Shown here: positions 9,892 to 24,899 of the stretch, in pieces
Numbering within the stretch: the stretch's first letter is position 1
Layout of the letters: the number at the start of each line of letters is the position of its first letter
Assembly: GCA_963931925.1 (NCBI GenBank)
Contig: OZ007581.1
Location: forward strand, 24,194,543-24,258,542
From: Onchidella celtica
Taxonomy: Eukaryota; Mollusca; Gastropoda; Systellommatophora; Onchidiidae
DNA length: 64,000 bases
Direction of reading: 5' to 3'
Program-made: the position numbers and the translations under genes
The notes under the pieces: model-generated
The model's input: only the letters and a program-made list of their open reading frames with translations
The model's database searches: none
Told to the model about the DNA's origin: nothing

Positions 9892-12648
9892 CAGATAGAT
9901 AGATAAACACACGTACATGTTAAGAGGAGGTGCTTTCAGATGATGTTTCTGGTAATGGACCAATCCTTGGTCATCTTCGACAAGCACTGCGATAAAACTA
10001 CGAACTGTTTGTCCATTGACGATACCCCTAGCGTAAAATGTCACCGCCTGGAATATGGAAAAGAACATTTATTAATACAATGTCCGTCACTTCTCATTCC
10101 ATAGTTATTTAAGATACGATAAGATAAGATGAGATAAAATAAGATAAGAACTACTTTATTAGCCCACCAGGGAGATTCTCTTTCATGTAGCTTTTAAGAG
10201 CACATAATATGGCACACAGACCTCACGCATCATTACATAAACATATTATTATATCACAATTCAATAAACTAAAATAATGGCCACATTACATGAAGTAACA
10301 TGATCAGGAACCTTTGTGAAATATGCACACATCTAGCTGTATACTATAATAATACAAATTATAAATATATATAATATAATAATATTCATTTCTAATACCT
10401 TAGAATTTTACAATGCAATTCAGTTTACACTTCTGACATAATGCTAAGAGGAATATTTTAGCTTCATTTCTCTTCCCAAGGAAATGGTGTATAAGACTAG
10501 TACCAGATTTACAATTAAAGTAGCTTAGGGCCTCAAAATCGGGGTGTGTGGGGGGGGGGGGCGTTGCTCTCCGCCTTAGGCCAATCTGCATAATATTTTG
10601 TGACATGCGTAGCCTTTTCGTACATATGATATTACAATGCACTGTAGTTTCTGAACATACCTTTTGTAATTTTCCCAGCTCTAAATTTTGGAATGCCCGC
10701 CAGTATTATATCCTTAACACTTCTCAGGCAATAAAATTTTAAAGCTCGTGTATCGTGTTTTTTTTTGTTTTTTTAAAATAAAACAGTAAATTTACATTTT
10801 TATTTTTCTAAAAATCCTGCTTATTCCACCAAATGTTTGCAAAGTTCCCTTATAGGAAAAGTTATAGCAGAATCAGTATTTTGATATTATTGAGTTACTA
10901 CATACGGTATTGAAAAATAATATTTTATGACATTTCAAGAAGGTCTTGCAAAGAGTGAAATTTTGAACACAATCACCAATTTCATTACTCGAATGATTTA
11001 AAACTCTTCCCGCTTCCTCTAGGCGAGAAGGTAGGGGATTGGGAGGGACCTCACAACTGGGATAACCTAGGGCCTCACTTCACCTAAATCCGGCCCTGTA
11101 TGATACTAATACGCCATGGCATTTTTCAGTTATGACCATCCGTACTCAAATGCTTGTGTACAAAAATAAATATCCATCTTATATGACAATCACCATCCCT
11201 TGTTTCATCAGATTTCTAGATAATCCAAGAGCAACAGAATAATACACATCAAAGCCAACAGAGATAAAATTATATAAAGAAAAAAAAGCCAGATATCAGA
11301 TATCTGAGAACATAAGCATTTTTCCTGAGTTTATCAAATAATTTTTATCATTTCATGGATACATGATTTCATTGCTGAACGATATAAACCATAATAAAAT
11401 GAACAAAACAAAAATGTCAAATATATCAGAATACAAAAATATCACCTTAATTGTCAATTTATCAAAACATAAAATTATGATTTCAACAATACAACCGCGT
11501 TTTTTCATGTGTGCATTCACATAAAATTATTCCCTCTGTCTCACTACTTGAAGAATTTTTGACTCCGTACGCATTAAAACATTCTGTACATAATTATCAC
11601 TGCTTGAAGACTTTTTGACATTTCCGTTTGCCTCTTCCGTAGACATGAAAACACAGCTTAAGTGTACGTACTAGTTTAATTGATCTGTAAGTAAAATACT
11701 TGAGTGCTTTCTCTATGTTTCAGAAAATGGCGATGTTAAGGTGGTGCAAGAAATACTCACTGGATCAAATATAGGCACGTGGACGGGGTAAATGATGATA
11801 CCTTCACGGTCAAGTGTTGGCTGACCATTGACTATCTCTTCTCGCACCTCTGCTTCATTAGTGAAGTTCCCACTAAACATAGATGCCAGGCGGAGAAGCT
11901 GGCCGGAAGGAGCTGGAACTGATAGAAAAATATTTTAACAATGCTGATGACGGCATTGACAACTTCCTAAAGCTAGATTTTCAATTGTACGGAAACGGTA
12001 CAGGAAGCGTCAAAGACTGTTCAAATAGTGAAATAGAAAGAATATTTTCATGTGTAAGGAAAAGCCGTTTCAGTCATATGGAAATAGTCTTTCTTTTTAC
12101 TCTTTGACAGATTTTTGACGTTTCCATTTCCATAACATGAAAACACAACTTAAGGGGGTGAAACATGCCAAGGCTGGTGTATTCGACAGACCGGTGACTC
12201 GCCGAGCATATTTGGCTTCACACTAGCACAATAAGCACTGGCCACTACATCCTGCTAGGTCGCCGTGTGGGCAATGGCTATTATGCGAGTGTGAATCAAA
12301 CTTATAGGCGACGAGCCACTGGTCTGGCGCCTGCACTAGCCTGGGTCTGTTTCGCCCCTGAGTAAAACTGTTCCGACTGACATTTCTAGACACGGATATC
12401 TGATTACATTTTAATAACGTCTTGGAATGTTCTTTATCTCCTGTCCTGTCTTGATCTTCTCAGATAAACCGTGCCATCTTCACTGTTTCATTCAGTTCTA
12501 GATTCTGATCTCCTTCTCTCCATACCACGCTTATCTGCTCACCTGAGGAAGCCAAGATAGGGGCTGAGAGTTGACTTAAACATATCACAGCCAGTCCGAC
12601 ACTGAGCATAGGACTCGCCCAAGAGGTACAGATTGGATCTGGTCTCAT
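4086..12648 (-). CDS. Secreted CpeT/CpcT-like domain protein, tandem copy A
   Basis: Five coding exons join in phase: 12543-12648, 11761-11918, 9917-10047, 9454-9580 and 4086-4198. Donors are GTGAGC, GTGAGT, GTACGT, GTTAGT and GTAAGT, and every acceptor is AG. Exon 1 starts at MRPDP and encodes a signal peptide with core MLSVGLAVICLSQLSAPILA. A good acceptor at 12684 implies an upstream untranslated exon. The body has LLRLASMFSGNFTNEAEV (residues 43-60), VPIFDPAVTFY (about 83-93), RSFIAVL (104-110), LTPDDLEYLEGCD (138-150) and DDGIFFGEFPDC (to 168). These follow the CpeT/CpcT pattern of GxFxN, FY, the R-V-L strand, LTPxDL..GCD and FxGxxxxC. With a short last exon the protein would be about 230 residues. 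Cyanobacterial members are phycobiliprotein lyases. I infer no such activity here, and the animal role is unknown. The LINE at 4576-7818 lies antisense in intron 4. Confidence 0.75.
4216..4560 (+). pseudogene. Relic of a LINE ORF C-terminus (unit A)
   Basis: One frame reads RPARRWQDD...WQRQTEGRTRWKK, the GRPxxRWxDD...DRxxW tail found at the C-terminus of RTE-like LINE ORFs. It is 5'-truncated and has no catalytic part. The same relic lies at 17440-17776 in unit B, so it pre-dates the duplication. The intact LINE begins just downstream but is a separate, later insertion. Confidence 0.6.
4563..4575. repeat. 13-bp target-site duplication, left copy
   Basis: AAACAAGCACTTT is repeated perfectly at 7819-7831. 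It occurs once at 17786-17798 in unit B, which is the unoccupied site. Confidence 0.95.
4576..7818 (+). mobile_element. Full-length RTE-like non-LTR retrotransposon (LINE)
   Basis: This 3.24-kb insertion is bounded by a perfect 13-bp target duplication and its empty site is kept in unit B. It has a 241-bp leader, a single ORF and a 3' tail of only 20 bases ending ATGATGATGATG. A very short 3' UTR ending in a simple repeat is characteristic of the RTE clade. The leader holds a small hairpin, GTCG-taagagg-CGAC (4646-4660), of the kind I recall near the 5' ends of related LINEs. Both ends are present and the frame is open, so it looks young and possibly active. Confidence 0.9.
4817..7798 (+). 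CDS. LINE ORF: AP endonuclease plus reverse transcriptase
   Basis: The 993-codon frame has no stop. The frame is open from 4664, but the first ATG is at 4817. The N-terminal third is an apurinic-type endonuclease, with ASWNVRSMYEAGK, LGVSETRW, GDANAKIG and the terminal GSDHHMLLARLKL. The middle is a reverse transcriptase, with GKAAGPDQIPPEALK, NYRGITLLSIPGK, EEQAGFRSNRSTTDQI, NFLDYEKAFDSIDR, GVRQGCLLSPFLF and the catalytic LDFADDLALL. The C-terminus carries a basic RRRRWRWIGHTLRR segment and a GRPRGTWRR...DREGWK tail. Together these nick target DNA and copy the element's own RNA into it. All catalytic motifs I can check are present. Clade assignment to RTE is from ORF style and the 3' end, not from a tree. 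Confidence 0.93.
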   Translation: MKDNGQSRKDSTGLTAPSSNKSIRIASWNVRSMYEAGKSAQVTMEMRRYRLHILGVSETRWIQSGLKQLNSGEKILYSGREDKKHTEGVAIILSKHAQRSLRGWEPYGRRIILASFTTKNKNINMNIVQIYAPTNEATDEDKDDFYNQLQEIVDTLPRKDVNIIMGDANAKIGQDNTGYEDIMGCNGLGQMNENGERFASFCAFNSYVIGGSVFPHKRIHKATWISPDGVTENQIDHFCITRRFRRSLEDVIVQRGADVGSDHHMLLARLKLRLKKQGTRAGTKRRKFQVSLLDGDKKEEFQLTLRNRFKPLVDLEETVDLETHWAKVKGVFTSTCQDVLGEKKVEHKEWISKKSLDLIRIRRDLKEQVNASRTRSSRAGNQEEYRASAKEVKKSIKKDKEEFIGMLAEKAEKAATGGHMRILYQTTKTLAGKYGKPEVPVKDYNRKAIFGKEAQAKRWIEHFNSLLNRPPPSNPPDILPARNDLPISCDPPTKAEINDAIKQLNRGKAAGPDQIPPEALKADAAGAAEGLHSLFSKIWIGGKFPKDWKEGHLVKLPKKGDLSNCSNYRGITLLSIPGKVFNRILLKRIQNATDQKLREEQAGFRSNRSTTDQIATLRIIVEQSLEWNSQLIVNFLDYEKAFDSIDRETLWRILRHYGIPEKMVNLIKSMYDGTSCRVVHDGELTDSFDIKTGVRQGCLLSPFLFVLVIDWLMKETTSGGRNGIQWTPWTQLDDLDFADDLALLSHTHDQMQAKTTALNKISESIGLRIHPAKSKVLKIVAPPSAQVRVGDQPLEDVESFCYLGSIIDNKGGTEAEVKARIGKAQAAFKSLSKIWRTKDISLKTKLRIFNSNVKSVLLYGCETWNASQACIKRIQVFINRCLRKLLKIRWTDKVSNEIVWKRTRQSPVREEIGRRRWRWIGHTLRRPGNSITKKVLDWNPQGKRSRGRPRGTWRRARENDVQRSGKTWNNVKRLAHDREGWKVFVGGLYPDPG
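7819..7831. repeat. 13-bp target-site duplication, right copy
   Basis: It matches 4563-4575 exactly and follows the TGATGATG tail of the LINE directly. Confidence 0.95.
7965..8370. repeat. AT-rich degenerate tandem repeat (unit A)
   Basis: Imperfect units of roughly 35-45 bp repeat the words TACAATATATACA, ACAAAATGTACAAT and TATCACTATATA. The counterpart in unit B is about 17930-18345. It lies in intron 4 of the CpeT-like gene. Confidence 0.8.
8627..9190. repeat. 85-bp minisatellite with poly-C tracts, expanded in unit A
   Basis: There are seven units marked by GCTCCCTAATGG (near 8631, 8707, 8793, 8879, 8964, 9041 and 9128), each followed by TTGTTTTTGTCCTCGTCTTGG and a run of about 10-15 C. 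Unit B has only two units (about 18598-18740) and no long C runs. The array lies in intron 4. The proline/serine-rich ORF across it is an artefact of the repeat. Confidence 0.9.
9722..9905. repeat. (TAGA)n microsatellite in intron 3, copy A
   Basis: About 45 units of the tetranucleotide, broken by a few TAGC variants. Copy B (19277-19462) is almost pure. It begins 11 bases from the 3' edge of exon 3. Confidence 0.95.
10120..10200 (-). mobile_element. 3' tail of a LINE/SINE with GATAA repeats (unit A)
   Basis: On the minus strand it reads AGAGAATCTCCCTGGTGGGC, AATAAAGTAGTTC and then TTATC repeats. This resembles the 3' ends of L2/CR1-like elements, which end in AATAAAGT plus a short tandem repeat. 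Unit B has it at about 19676-19750. Only the tail is recognisable. Confidence 0.4.
10497..11099 (-). mobile_element. hAT-like non-autonomous DNA element (unit A)
   Basis: The right end, read inward, is CAGGGCCGGATTTAGGTGAA followed by GTGAGGCCCTAGG. The left end is a decayed match (CCAGATTTAC...TTAGGGCCTC). It contains a long G run near 10549-10561. The same element is in unit B at about 20107-20706, so it pre-dates the duplication. No coding capacity is seen. Confidence 0.55.
12154..12357. mobile_element. Hairpin MITE in intron 1 (unit A)
   Basis: The left half (GGGGGTGAAACATGCCAAGG...CAGACCGGTGACTCGCCG) is an imperfect inverted copy of the right half (...CGACGAGCCACTGGTCTGG...GTCTGTTTCGCCCC). 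The whole folds into one long hairpin. The copy in unit B is at about 21753-21956. I could not fix the target duplication, so the superfamily is uncertain. Confidence 0.6.
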
Positions 12649-14189
12649 TTTTGAGAAATATTTACTCTGGTTCTCGAAAAAATCTGAAATAGTGAAGTAA
12701 TAAAGTTGTGGCAATAAAATGCTCTTCTAACACCTTCCTTTAATTATAAGTTAATAGATAGCATTCTGTAAATCGTAGAAGTGCTATTAGATCAGCAGTA
12801 GGGACTGCAACTATATTAAACCTCAAAATATTGTTGGAATCCCCAGATGTAAATTAGCGAAACTTTTTTTCTTGTTGTTGTTGTTAGAAAGAACAAGAAA
12901 AGAAAAGTATTATCATTTATGTAGATTTCCCTCTATCATTATCTATTGGTTTGTTTCGCTTACGTCACCAAAACTGTGATAAAACAGCACGGAATGTCCC
13001 CGATAACACGGAGATTAAGCACTCGCTCTTGCAAAAGCTTCTTTTTTTTTGGCGCGGCGGCCGGGCATCAGCACTCGCCAAGATTATGCAGCCGCTGGAA
13101 TCCCAAATAGAACGAAGAAACTTTCAAGAGAAAGATACAGACGGATATGGAACTTCCGACGAAAGACGTAACAAAATTTAGAATTGCATAGGAGCACAAG
13201 CTCTGTGACGTAACGGAAATCGAACCAGTGAAAAAGTTAGTTGGACATCTTAGAGCTGATTCACCTGGCGGCGACCGTCTATCGGAAGACCCATGGTTAG
13301 CTCTAAAGCTTTAATGCTTCTTTCAGAAAGAAAAAAAAAAGTTCACCAATAGCAATGCGAAACAAAATTGTTAAATGTAACACAAACACGAAATAGTGTA
13401 AATGTATTAACATTATTTTCACTTGTTTATCTTGATGTGGCCAAAATGTATGCTCACAAAAGCAATATCCTATCACCAAGTGTCTACGCTGTCAACTTTT
13501 GAACGTCTACTGCCTGTGCAGAAAACAACGTATTAAATGTAAAATATATATGCGTAATATGTGTGTAATAAATACACCTTGCAATTAACACCAGGCCTTT
13601 GAATATTCAGAAATAAGAATATAATGTGCAAATTAATATCGGCGAATGAAAGCCCTTGTCCGTATGATGAATCAAGAGACATTATATCAAATGCAAATAT
13701 CATTCTCCATTTGCTGCTCTTCATCTGAATGAGCTGGAGACGAGGTGATTGGCCATTTAATAAAAACGTTTTCAGGGATTTTCTGCAGAGGATGCTGGAA
13801 AAAAACAACAACAATAGATACTAGTAAATTTATTTCACTTCATTATAGACTCTGAACTCCCACGTGTGATGAACAATAAAATAGAGAGGTCGCAGCAATA
13901 AAATAAAAGTACGCAACAAAACCGGACAATTTCAGCAACGAAGATGTACGTCCTAAATATTTTTTCCTTCAGGGAGCTCATATTGTAGTCTTGTCTATTT
14001 CTCTTCCATTTTGTAGGGGACCTTTGTAGTCAGTCATTACAGATTCGGGAGCTTAATGACATTTCCTATCGTTTATTGGACGCCCACATGCTCGCCAGTG
14101 CATGAATTTAAATTTGAATATTACAATTCAACAGTAAAACTGATAACGTCACCCTCATACGCTGCACACCAAGTAATGAACTCATCAAC

Positions 14190-14310
14190 ATTAACACCAT
14201 CACCACCACCACCACCACCAACAATAACAACAACGACAACAGCCGCAACAACAACAATAACAATAATAACAACAACAACAATAATTACAACAACAACAAC
14301 TACATACAGC
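14190..14310. repeat. CCA/CAA trinucleotide repeat (unit A)
   Basis: A CACCACCACC tract passes into AACAACAATAAC repeats. The counterpart in unit B is about 23845-23955 with a different length. The threonine-rich and valine-rich ORFs here are artefacts. Confidence 0.9.
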
Positions 14311-14753
14311 CCAGACAACAACTCTTTCTCTCTCACATATTACGTGTTTCTTCATTACAGTCTCAGGTAGTCTTTTCCTTCTGGAAGAGTCCTGGAATTT
14401 CCTTGGCGCAGTGTTTTTTCCCCCTGGCGAAGGGGGTGTATTTTTCCTAGGGAGTTTACCCTCACCCTTTTATTCCACTTGGAAAAATACTCTCCTGCAG
14501 TTTGTTTCCTCACACCGGGACCACACTTCATGTGTGTAATTTTCAATGTATTAGATCTACTTGGTTTGGCTTTGTAATTTCTTACAAGGTACTATACAAT
14601 AAAAGCGGCGATCGTACTTTGTAACAAAGGCGACTAGGAAAGACTTTGCCGGGAAACCGTTTTGTTTCACCCTGTATACTTTACCATGTTTTGTTTGGTT
14701 TGGCCTCGTAATTTTATGCCTGATACTATATAATTTTTATGTCGGAGCAGGGG

Positions 14754-15069
14754 TGGCCAAATTTGCTTAATGTAAGAGCCACATACGACAAATTTCAGAT
14801 GTTTGAAAGCCACAAGATATGAACTAAATTTAGACACACATTTTTATTGTTAGATACACCATTTTGTTACAAAAATATTATATAGATATTAAGGAATATT
14901 TTATATATACAACAATATTCACTCAAGAATGCAGTTTTTTAATTGTTAATTTGTTTTAGGTTTCAATAACCATAAAGTGCACATATATACCAAATGTTTT
15001 CAAAATCTTCACGATGCTTGTTACAACTATACTTAACGTATTAAATACGGTAATGAACTACAGGAATAT
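14754..15069. mobile_element. hAT element fragment cut by the duplication edge
   Basis: It begins CAGGGGTGGCCAAATTTGC and then GAGCCACATACGAC, the terminal sequence of the hAT family at 133-1330. Similarity to unit B stops within it at 15069, so the duplication breakpoint appears to lie in this element. Confidence 0.65.
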
Positions 15070-15299
15070 TAACTGACAGTGAATACGCGAATTTTGATGA
15101 GTTATTTGTGCATTCGAGCAAACAGAAACTAAAATCCATCCTAAATGATAGCTCCCACCCCTTGTTCCATCAGATAGTCCGATCCCAAAGAAGTGGAAGA
15201 ATACTGTATTTAAAAACAAACAGAGAGAGCTGTAGACGATCTTGTTTGCCATTCGCAATTCGAAGTAGCAGTGTTTCAGTATTTCCTGATGTAGTAAGC

Positions 15300-15515
15300 T
15301 GCAGTTAATTTTTCCTAATGGATTGTTCTTACGCTGCGTGTATGTGAGCAATGTTCTTACTTGTTGGTAATGCTGTGTGAGCAATGTGCATATGTGCGGT
15401 GTGTGTTAAAGACCTGTGGGTCTTAGATATTGTATTTGTACTCTTACTGATGCTGTGACAACAAATTTCCTGGAAATAGGAATAAAGTCATATCTTATCT
15501 TATCTCATCTTAAGA
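15300..15515 (+). mobile_element. 3' end of an L2/CR1-like LINE or derived SINE
   Basis: The sequence ends AAATTTCCTGGAAATAGG, AATAAAGTCATATCTTATCT, the form of 3' tails recognised by L2/CR1-type reverse transcriptases. It sits in the spacer between units A and B. No ORF part is identified. Confidence 0.4.
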
Positions 15516-16556
15516 AAAACGTGCGCAATTGCATTTCGGTAAAAAAAAAAGAAGAAGAATTATCAGTAGAGATGTTTGCTGAGCTGAGAAAATGAGAGGC
15601 AGTGCCTAGATCTGTATCGGCGACTGACCACTCGGGAAATACAAGGGAATATGACGATTCAGCTCTGCACCCACAAAGGACGTTTGCTCAATTTTGTCGG
15701 TTTTTGACCCTCCTCTCCCATGTACCCTTTTCATAAGTTTGGCTTGAACACACCTTGCACCAGCGTACCTGCCGTTGGAATCGTGAATCTTCGTGACAGG
15801 AGAGAACTATTAGGAAAGGAGAAAATAAAATGAACTTCACAAAAAAAGATGGTGTGCATTGCTATATAACTTTAATCTTGTCTGAAAAGGTACTTTGAAT
15901 ATACCTAACAATTAATTGAATAGTTTCTTTCAGAAAGGTCACTTGTCTTGATATAGTAGAAGATGTGTTGTACAGGAAATCATCAGGGGCTCTGTCTTGT
16001 AATCAGATAGCATGGTTTGTTAAAGAGGAATAACTCCTAAATCACATGCAGAGATTCTTGTAGTTGTCCGCCCCTGCATATGTGTAGGGTAGTAGTGGGT
16101 ACCTGTGGGGAGATAAGATATAAATTTGAAGATTAAAGCACTATCTTTACCTTTTTAAAAACATTGCTTTCGAACTAATACACACTTGGTATGCTAACTG
16201 CAGAATCTTTCTTTCACAAGCGTGACTTTCGTCAACACAAGTACTTTGTCTGTGTACAGGCTGCAGGTACCAAACTGCTATTGACTTGCATGAACCAGTT
16301 AGCGCCTATCTCAGTAACATTTTCAAAAGATACAGAGGACTGGTTTTGTCTCCGCAATTCGGCTCAACAAGAAATTAGAGTCTAGATGTGTGCCATACTT
16401 TACTTAGGCTCCATGCCGTGTTATTGTGTTATGATATGTTTATGTAATGGTGTGTTAGAGGTGTCTACTATGTATAATGCTCTTTAACGCTCTGTGAATT
16501 TCCCTCATGGGGTATTGGCGTAATTATTATCTCATGTTATATTGTTAATCTCACAC

Positions 16557-16608
16557 CTACCAGAACTTCATGAAGACTAAATACATCATGTTTCCCCCTG
16601 CCTGTGAC
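16557..16608 (-). CDS. Tentative terminal exon of CpeT-like gene, copy B
   Basis: The frame after the acceptor reads RSQAGGNMMYLVFMKFW and then TAG. It is the counterpart of 2821-2878, with three amino acid changes and a stop two codons earlier. The acceptor is weak. The frame agrees with the phase-2 donor of the preceding exon. Confidence 0.35.
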
Positions 16609-16774
16609 CTTTCAGACTGGAATGCTGCACTCATGTCTAAAATGTGAACTGTTCCCAATTGTGTTATATTTCAAGCCCTAGTTCTTGTTTGTTAACTCCC
16701 CTTTTTGCACAGCAGCCAGCTGAGAAATCTGGACCTTAAACTTTTGCAGTTTGTTATGAGACCAATATTTTATA

Positions 16775-17027
16775 GGGAACGAAAATTTAATGATACAGTT
16801 ATTATATTTAAATTTACCGATGGCGTCATAAGACATTCGAACTGTTCAATGCGGTGGTTAAGCAGAGTTGTTATGGACCTTGTAAGGGCGATTCGAGGCA
16901 CAAAGATCAACTGCACATGAATAGCGTGTACAAAGTCAATAACTGTGCTTAACCGCCGCGTTGAACAGTTCGAATGTCCCATGACGTAAATATAAACATA
17001 GTAACTGTGTCATTCAATCCTGCTCCC
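16775..17027. mobile_element. Hairpin MITE, present only in unit B
   Basis: About 90 bp at each end are inverted copies (GGGAACGAAAATTTAATGAT... and ...ATTCAATCCTGCTCCC). The core carries AAGACATTCGAACTGTTCAA and its mirror. Flanking TATA is present on both sides and once at the empty site in unit A (near 3795-3800). A TA or TATA duplication suggests a Tc1/mariner-type MITE, but the superfamily is inferred. Confidence 0.8.
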
Positions 17028-17316
17028 TATACAGTAAGCTTTAGATGACCAGAGAACACAATTCTGTCTTTGCTCTATTGGGCTTTGTAATTAGCCTACA
17101 TTCCCCGAAAAACAGGAATTATGATAAAGAGTTAGAATAAATCGGAACTGTGAAACAACTTGATGAGTGAAACAACATATTTTAAACAGGTATCAAAGTG
17201 TGCATTTGTTGTATCTCTTCTACATGCTAAAATATCTAGTTTTTCAGGAAGTGGAGATAGAACAAAGATGAACTAAGCTAGCGATAGGAATTTCCTGTGA
17301 TGGTCAGTTTACTTAC

Positions 17317-22246
<4,930 letters not shown>

Positions 22247-24416
22247 TTTTGAGAAAAATTTACTCTGGTTCTCGAAAGAATCTGAAATAGTGAAGTAATA
22301 AAGTTGTTGCAATAAAATGCTCTTCTAACACCTTCCTTTAATTATAAGTTAATAGATAGCATTCTGTAAATCGTAGAAGTGCTATTAGATCAACAGTAAA
22401 GACTGCAACTATATTAAAACTCAAAATATTGTTGGAATCCCCAGATGTAAATTCGCGAAACTTTTTTTCTTGTTTTTGTTGTTAGAAAGAACAAGAAAAG
22501 AAAAGTATTATCATTTATGTAGATTTCCCTCTATAATTATCTATTGGTTTGTTTCGCTTACGTCACCAAAACTGTGATAAAACAGCACGGAATGCCCCCG
22601 ATAACACGGAGGTTAAGCACTCGCTCTTGCAAAAGTTTCTTTTTTTTGGCACGGCGGCCGGGCATCAGCACTCGCCAAGATTATGCAGCCACTGGAATCC
22701 CAAAAAGAACGAAGAAACTTTCAAGAGAAAGATACAGACGGCCATGGAACTTCCGACGAAGGACGTAACAAAATTTAGAATTGCATAGGAGCACAAGCTC
22801 TGTGACGTAACGGAAATCGAACCAGTGAAAATGTTAGTTGGACATCTTAGAGCTGATTCAATGGGCGGCGACCGTCTATCGGAAGCTTTAATCTTCTTTC
22901 AGAAAGGAAAAAAAAAAGTTCACCAATAGCTATGCGAACTAAAATTGTTAAATGGAACACAAATACGAAATAGTGTAAATTTATTAAGTTTTTTCACTTG
23001 TTTATCCCGATGTGGCCAAAATGTATGCTGACAGAAGCAATATCCTATCACCAAGTGTCTACGCTGTCAACTTTTGAACGTCTACTGCCTGTGCAGAAAA
23101 CAACGTATTAAATGCAAAATATACATGCATATATGTATGTAATAAATACACCTTGCAAGTAACAAGTCTTTGGACCTTCAGAAATAAGAAAATGATATGC
23201 CAATTGATAACGTCGAATGAAAGCCGTGACCCGTATGATTGAAGCAAGAGACATTATTTCAAAATGCAAATTATTCTCCGTTTGCTGCTCTTCATCTGAA
23301 TGAGCTGGAGACGAGGTGTTTCGCCACTCCGCAAAAACGTTTTCAGGGACTTTCTGCAGAGGATGCTGGGAAAAAAACAACAACAACAGATGCTGGTAAA
23401 TTTCTTTCACTTCGTCATTGCCTCTGAACTCCACGATGTTGTTAACATAATAGATAGATCGCAACGGCTAAAAAAAAAAAAAAAGAAGAAAAACGGACTG
23501 TCTCAACAAGGGTGAAGGACGCTTTGTGTTTATGTTTTTTGCCTTCAGGGAGCTCATATTGTAGTTTTTCCGTTTCCCTTCCAATTGTAGAGGTCGTTTG
23601 TGGACAGTCATTACAGCGGTTTTAGGTGCAAAATGCCCAGAGCAGGGAGCTTCCTAAAATAAAGACAGTAATAGTGTAGTCAGTCATTACAGCTTCGGGA
23701 GCTCAGTTCTATTCTATGACATTTATTGGACGTCCACATGCTCTCCAGTGTTTTAATTTAAATGTGTATGTAATAATCCAACAATAAAACTGATAACGTC
23801 ACCCTCATACTCTGAACACCAAGTAAGGAGCTCGTCAACATTACCACCATCACCACCACCACCACCACCAACACCAACCACAACAATAATAATAACAACA
23901 ACAATATAACAACAAAAACAGCAACAAGACAACGGCAGCAACAACAACTACATATAGCCCAGATAACAACTCTTTCTCTCTCACATTATGTGTTGCTTCA
24001 TTAAAGTCTCAGAAAGTCTTTTCCTCCTGGAAGAGTCCTGGAATTTCTTGATACAGTGTTTTTTTTTTCCCTGGGCAAGGGAGCGTACTTTTTCTAAGGA
24101 GTTTACATTCCCCGTGTTATTCCACTTGGAAAAATAGTCCCTTGCAGTTTCTTTTCCCCACACCGGGATCACACTTCATGTATGTAATTTCCAATGTGTT
24201 ACTTGGTTTGGCATTATTTTATGTAAGGTACTACACGATAAAGGCGGAAATCGTTCTTTGTAGCAAAGGCGACTAGGAAAGACTCAGCCAGCAGGCCGGG
24301 TAATCGTTTTCTTTCATCTATATCTTCAGTAGTGTATATCTATGATCTATATACTTTACAATGTTTTGTTGGTTTGGCCTCATAATTTTATGTGTGATAC
24401 TATATAATTTTATGTC

Positions 24417-24895
24417 TGAGCCACATACGATAAACTTCAGATGTTCGAGAGCCACGTGATATGAACAAAATTGACACACACATATTTATTGTTAGATACA
24501 TATTTTGTTACAAACATTTTATATAGATATTAAGAAATATTATGTATGCAGCAATACTGACTCAGGCGTGCAGTTTTTTTTAACTGTTAATTTGTATTAA
24601 GTTTCAATAATCACAAAGTACACATATGTACCAAATGTTTTAAAAATCTTCACGATCCTTGTTTTAACTGTACTTAATGTACTAAATACGGTAATGAACT
24701 ACAGGAACATTTAAGATAGACTGAAAAGATAAATAAAAGGGTTAAAAAAATGAGAGACATTTTTAATGATATTTATTTGTCTTAGAATATATTCACTGTG
24801 AAGAAAAAAGAGCTCAGTCAACATTTTTCCACGAGCCGCATACTGAAGGTCAAAGAGCCGCATGTGGCTCGCGAGCCGCAGTTTGGCCATCTCTG
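24417..24895. mobile_element. hAT element copy at the end of unit B
   Basis: The right end, GTGGCTCGCGAGCCGCAGTT then TGGCCATCTCTG, is the inverted hAT terminus. The left terminus is lost, and similarity begins at GAGCCACATACGATAAACTT. It belongs to the 133-1330 family. Confidence 0.65.
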
Positions 24896-24899
24896 CTAT

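Larger units (their letters stand above)
1804..15069. repeat. Tandem segmental duplication, unit A
   Basis: Apart from insertions, this segment matches 15558-24713 along its whole length in direct orientation. Identity is very high, and some exons are identical. Matching starts at AATTATCAGTAGAGATG and ends at ACGGTAATGAACTACAGGAA, inside a hAT copy. Unit A is longer chiefly because of a LINE (4576-7818), a Helitron (2929-3694) and a longer minisatellite (8627-9190). Confidence 0.95.

Noticed and set aside
9646-9916. Tail of YLSIYLSI repeats downstream of exon 3
   Set aside because: It is the intronic (TAGA)n microsatellite beyond a good GTACGT donor.
12951-13181. 76-codon ORF, with a counterpart in unit B
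   Set aside because: The frame and its ends are not kept between units (copy B shifts), and no domain is recognised. I treat the block as a possible promoter region.
16191-16385. 64-codon plus-strand ORF ending QQEIRV
   Set aside because: The counterpart in unit A near 2450-2640 has indels that do not keep the frame.
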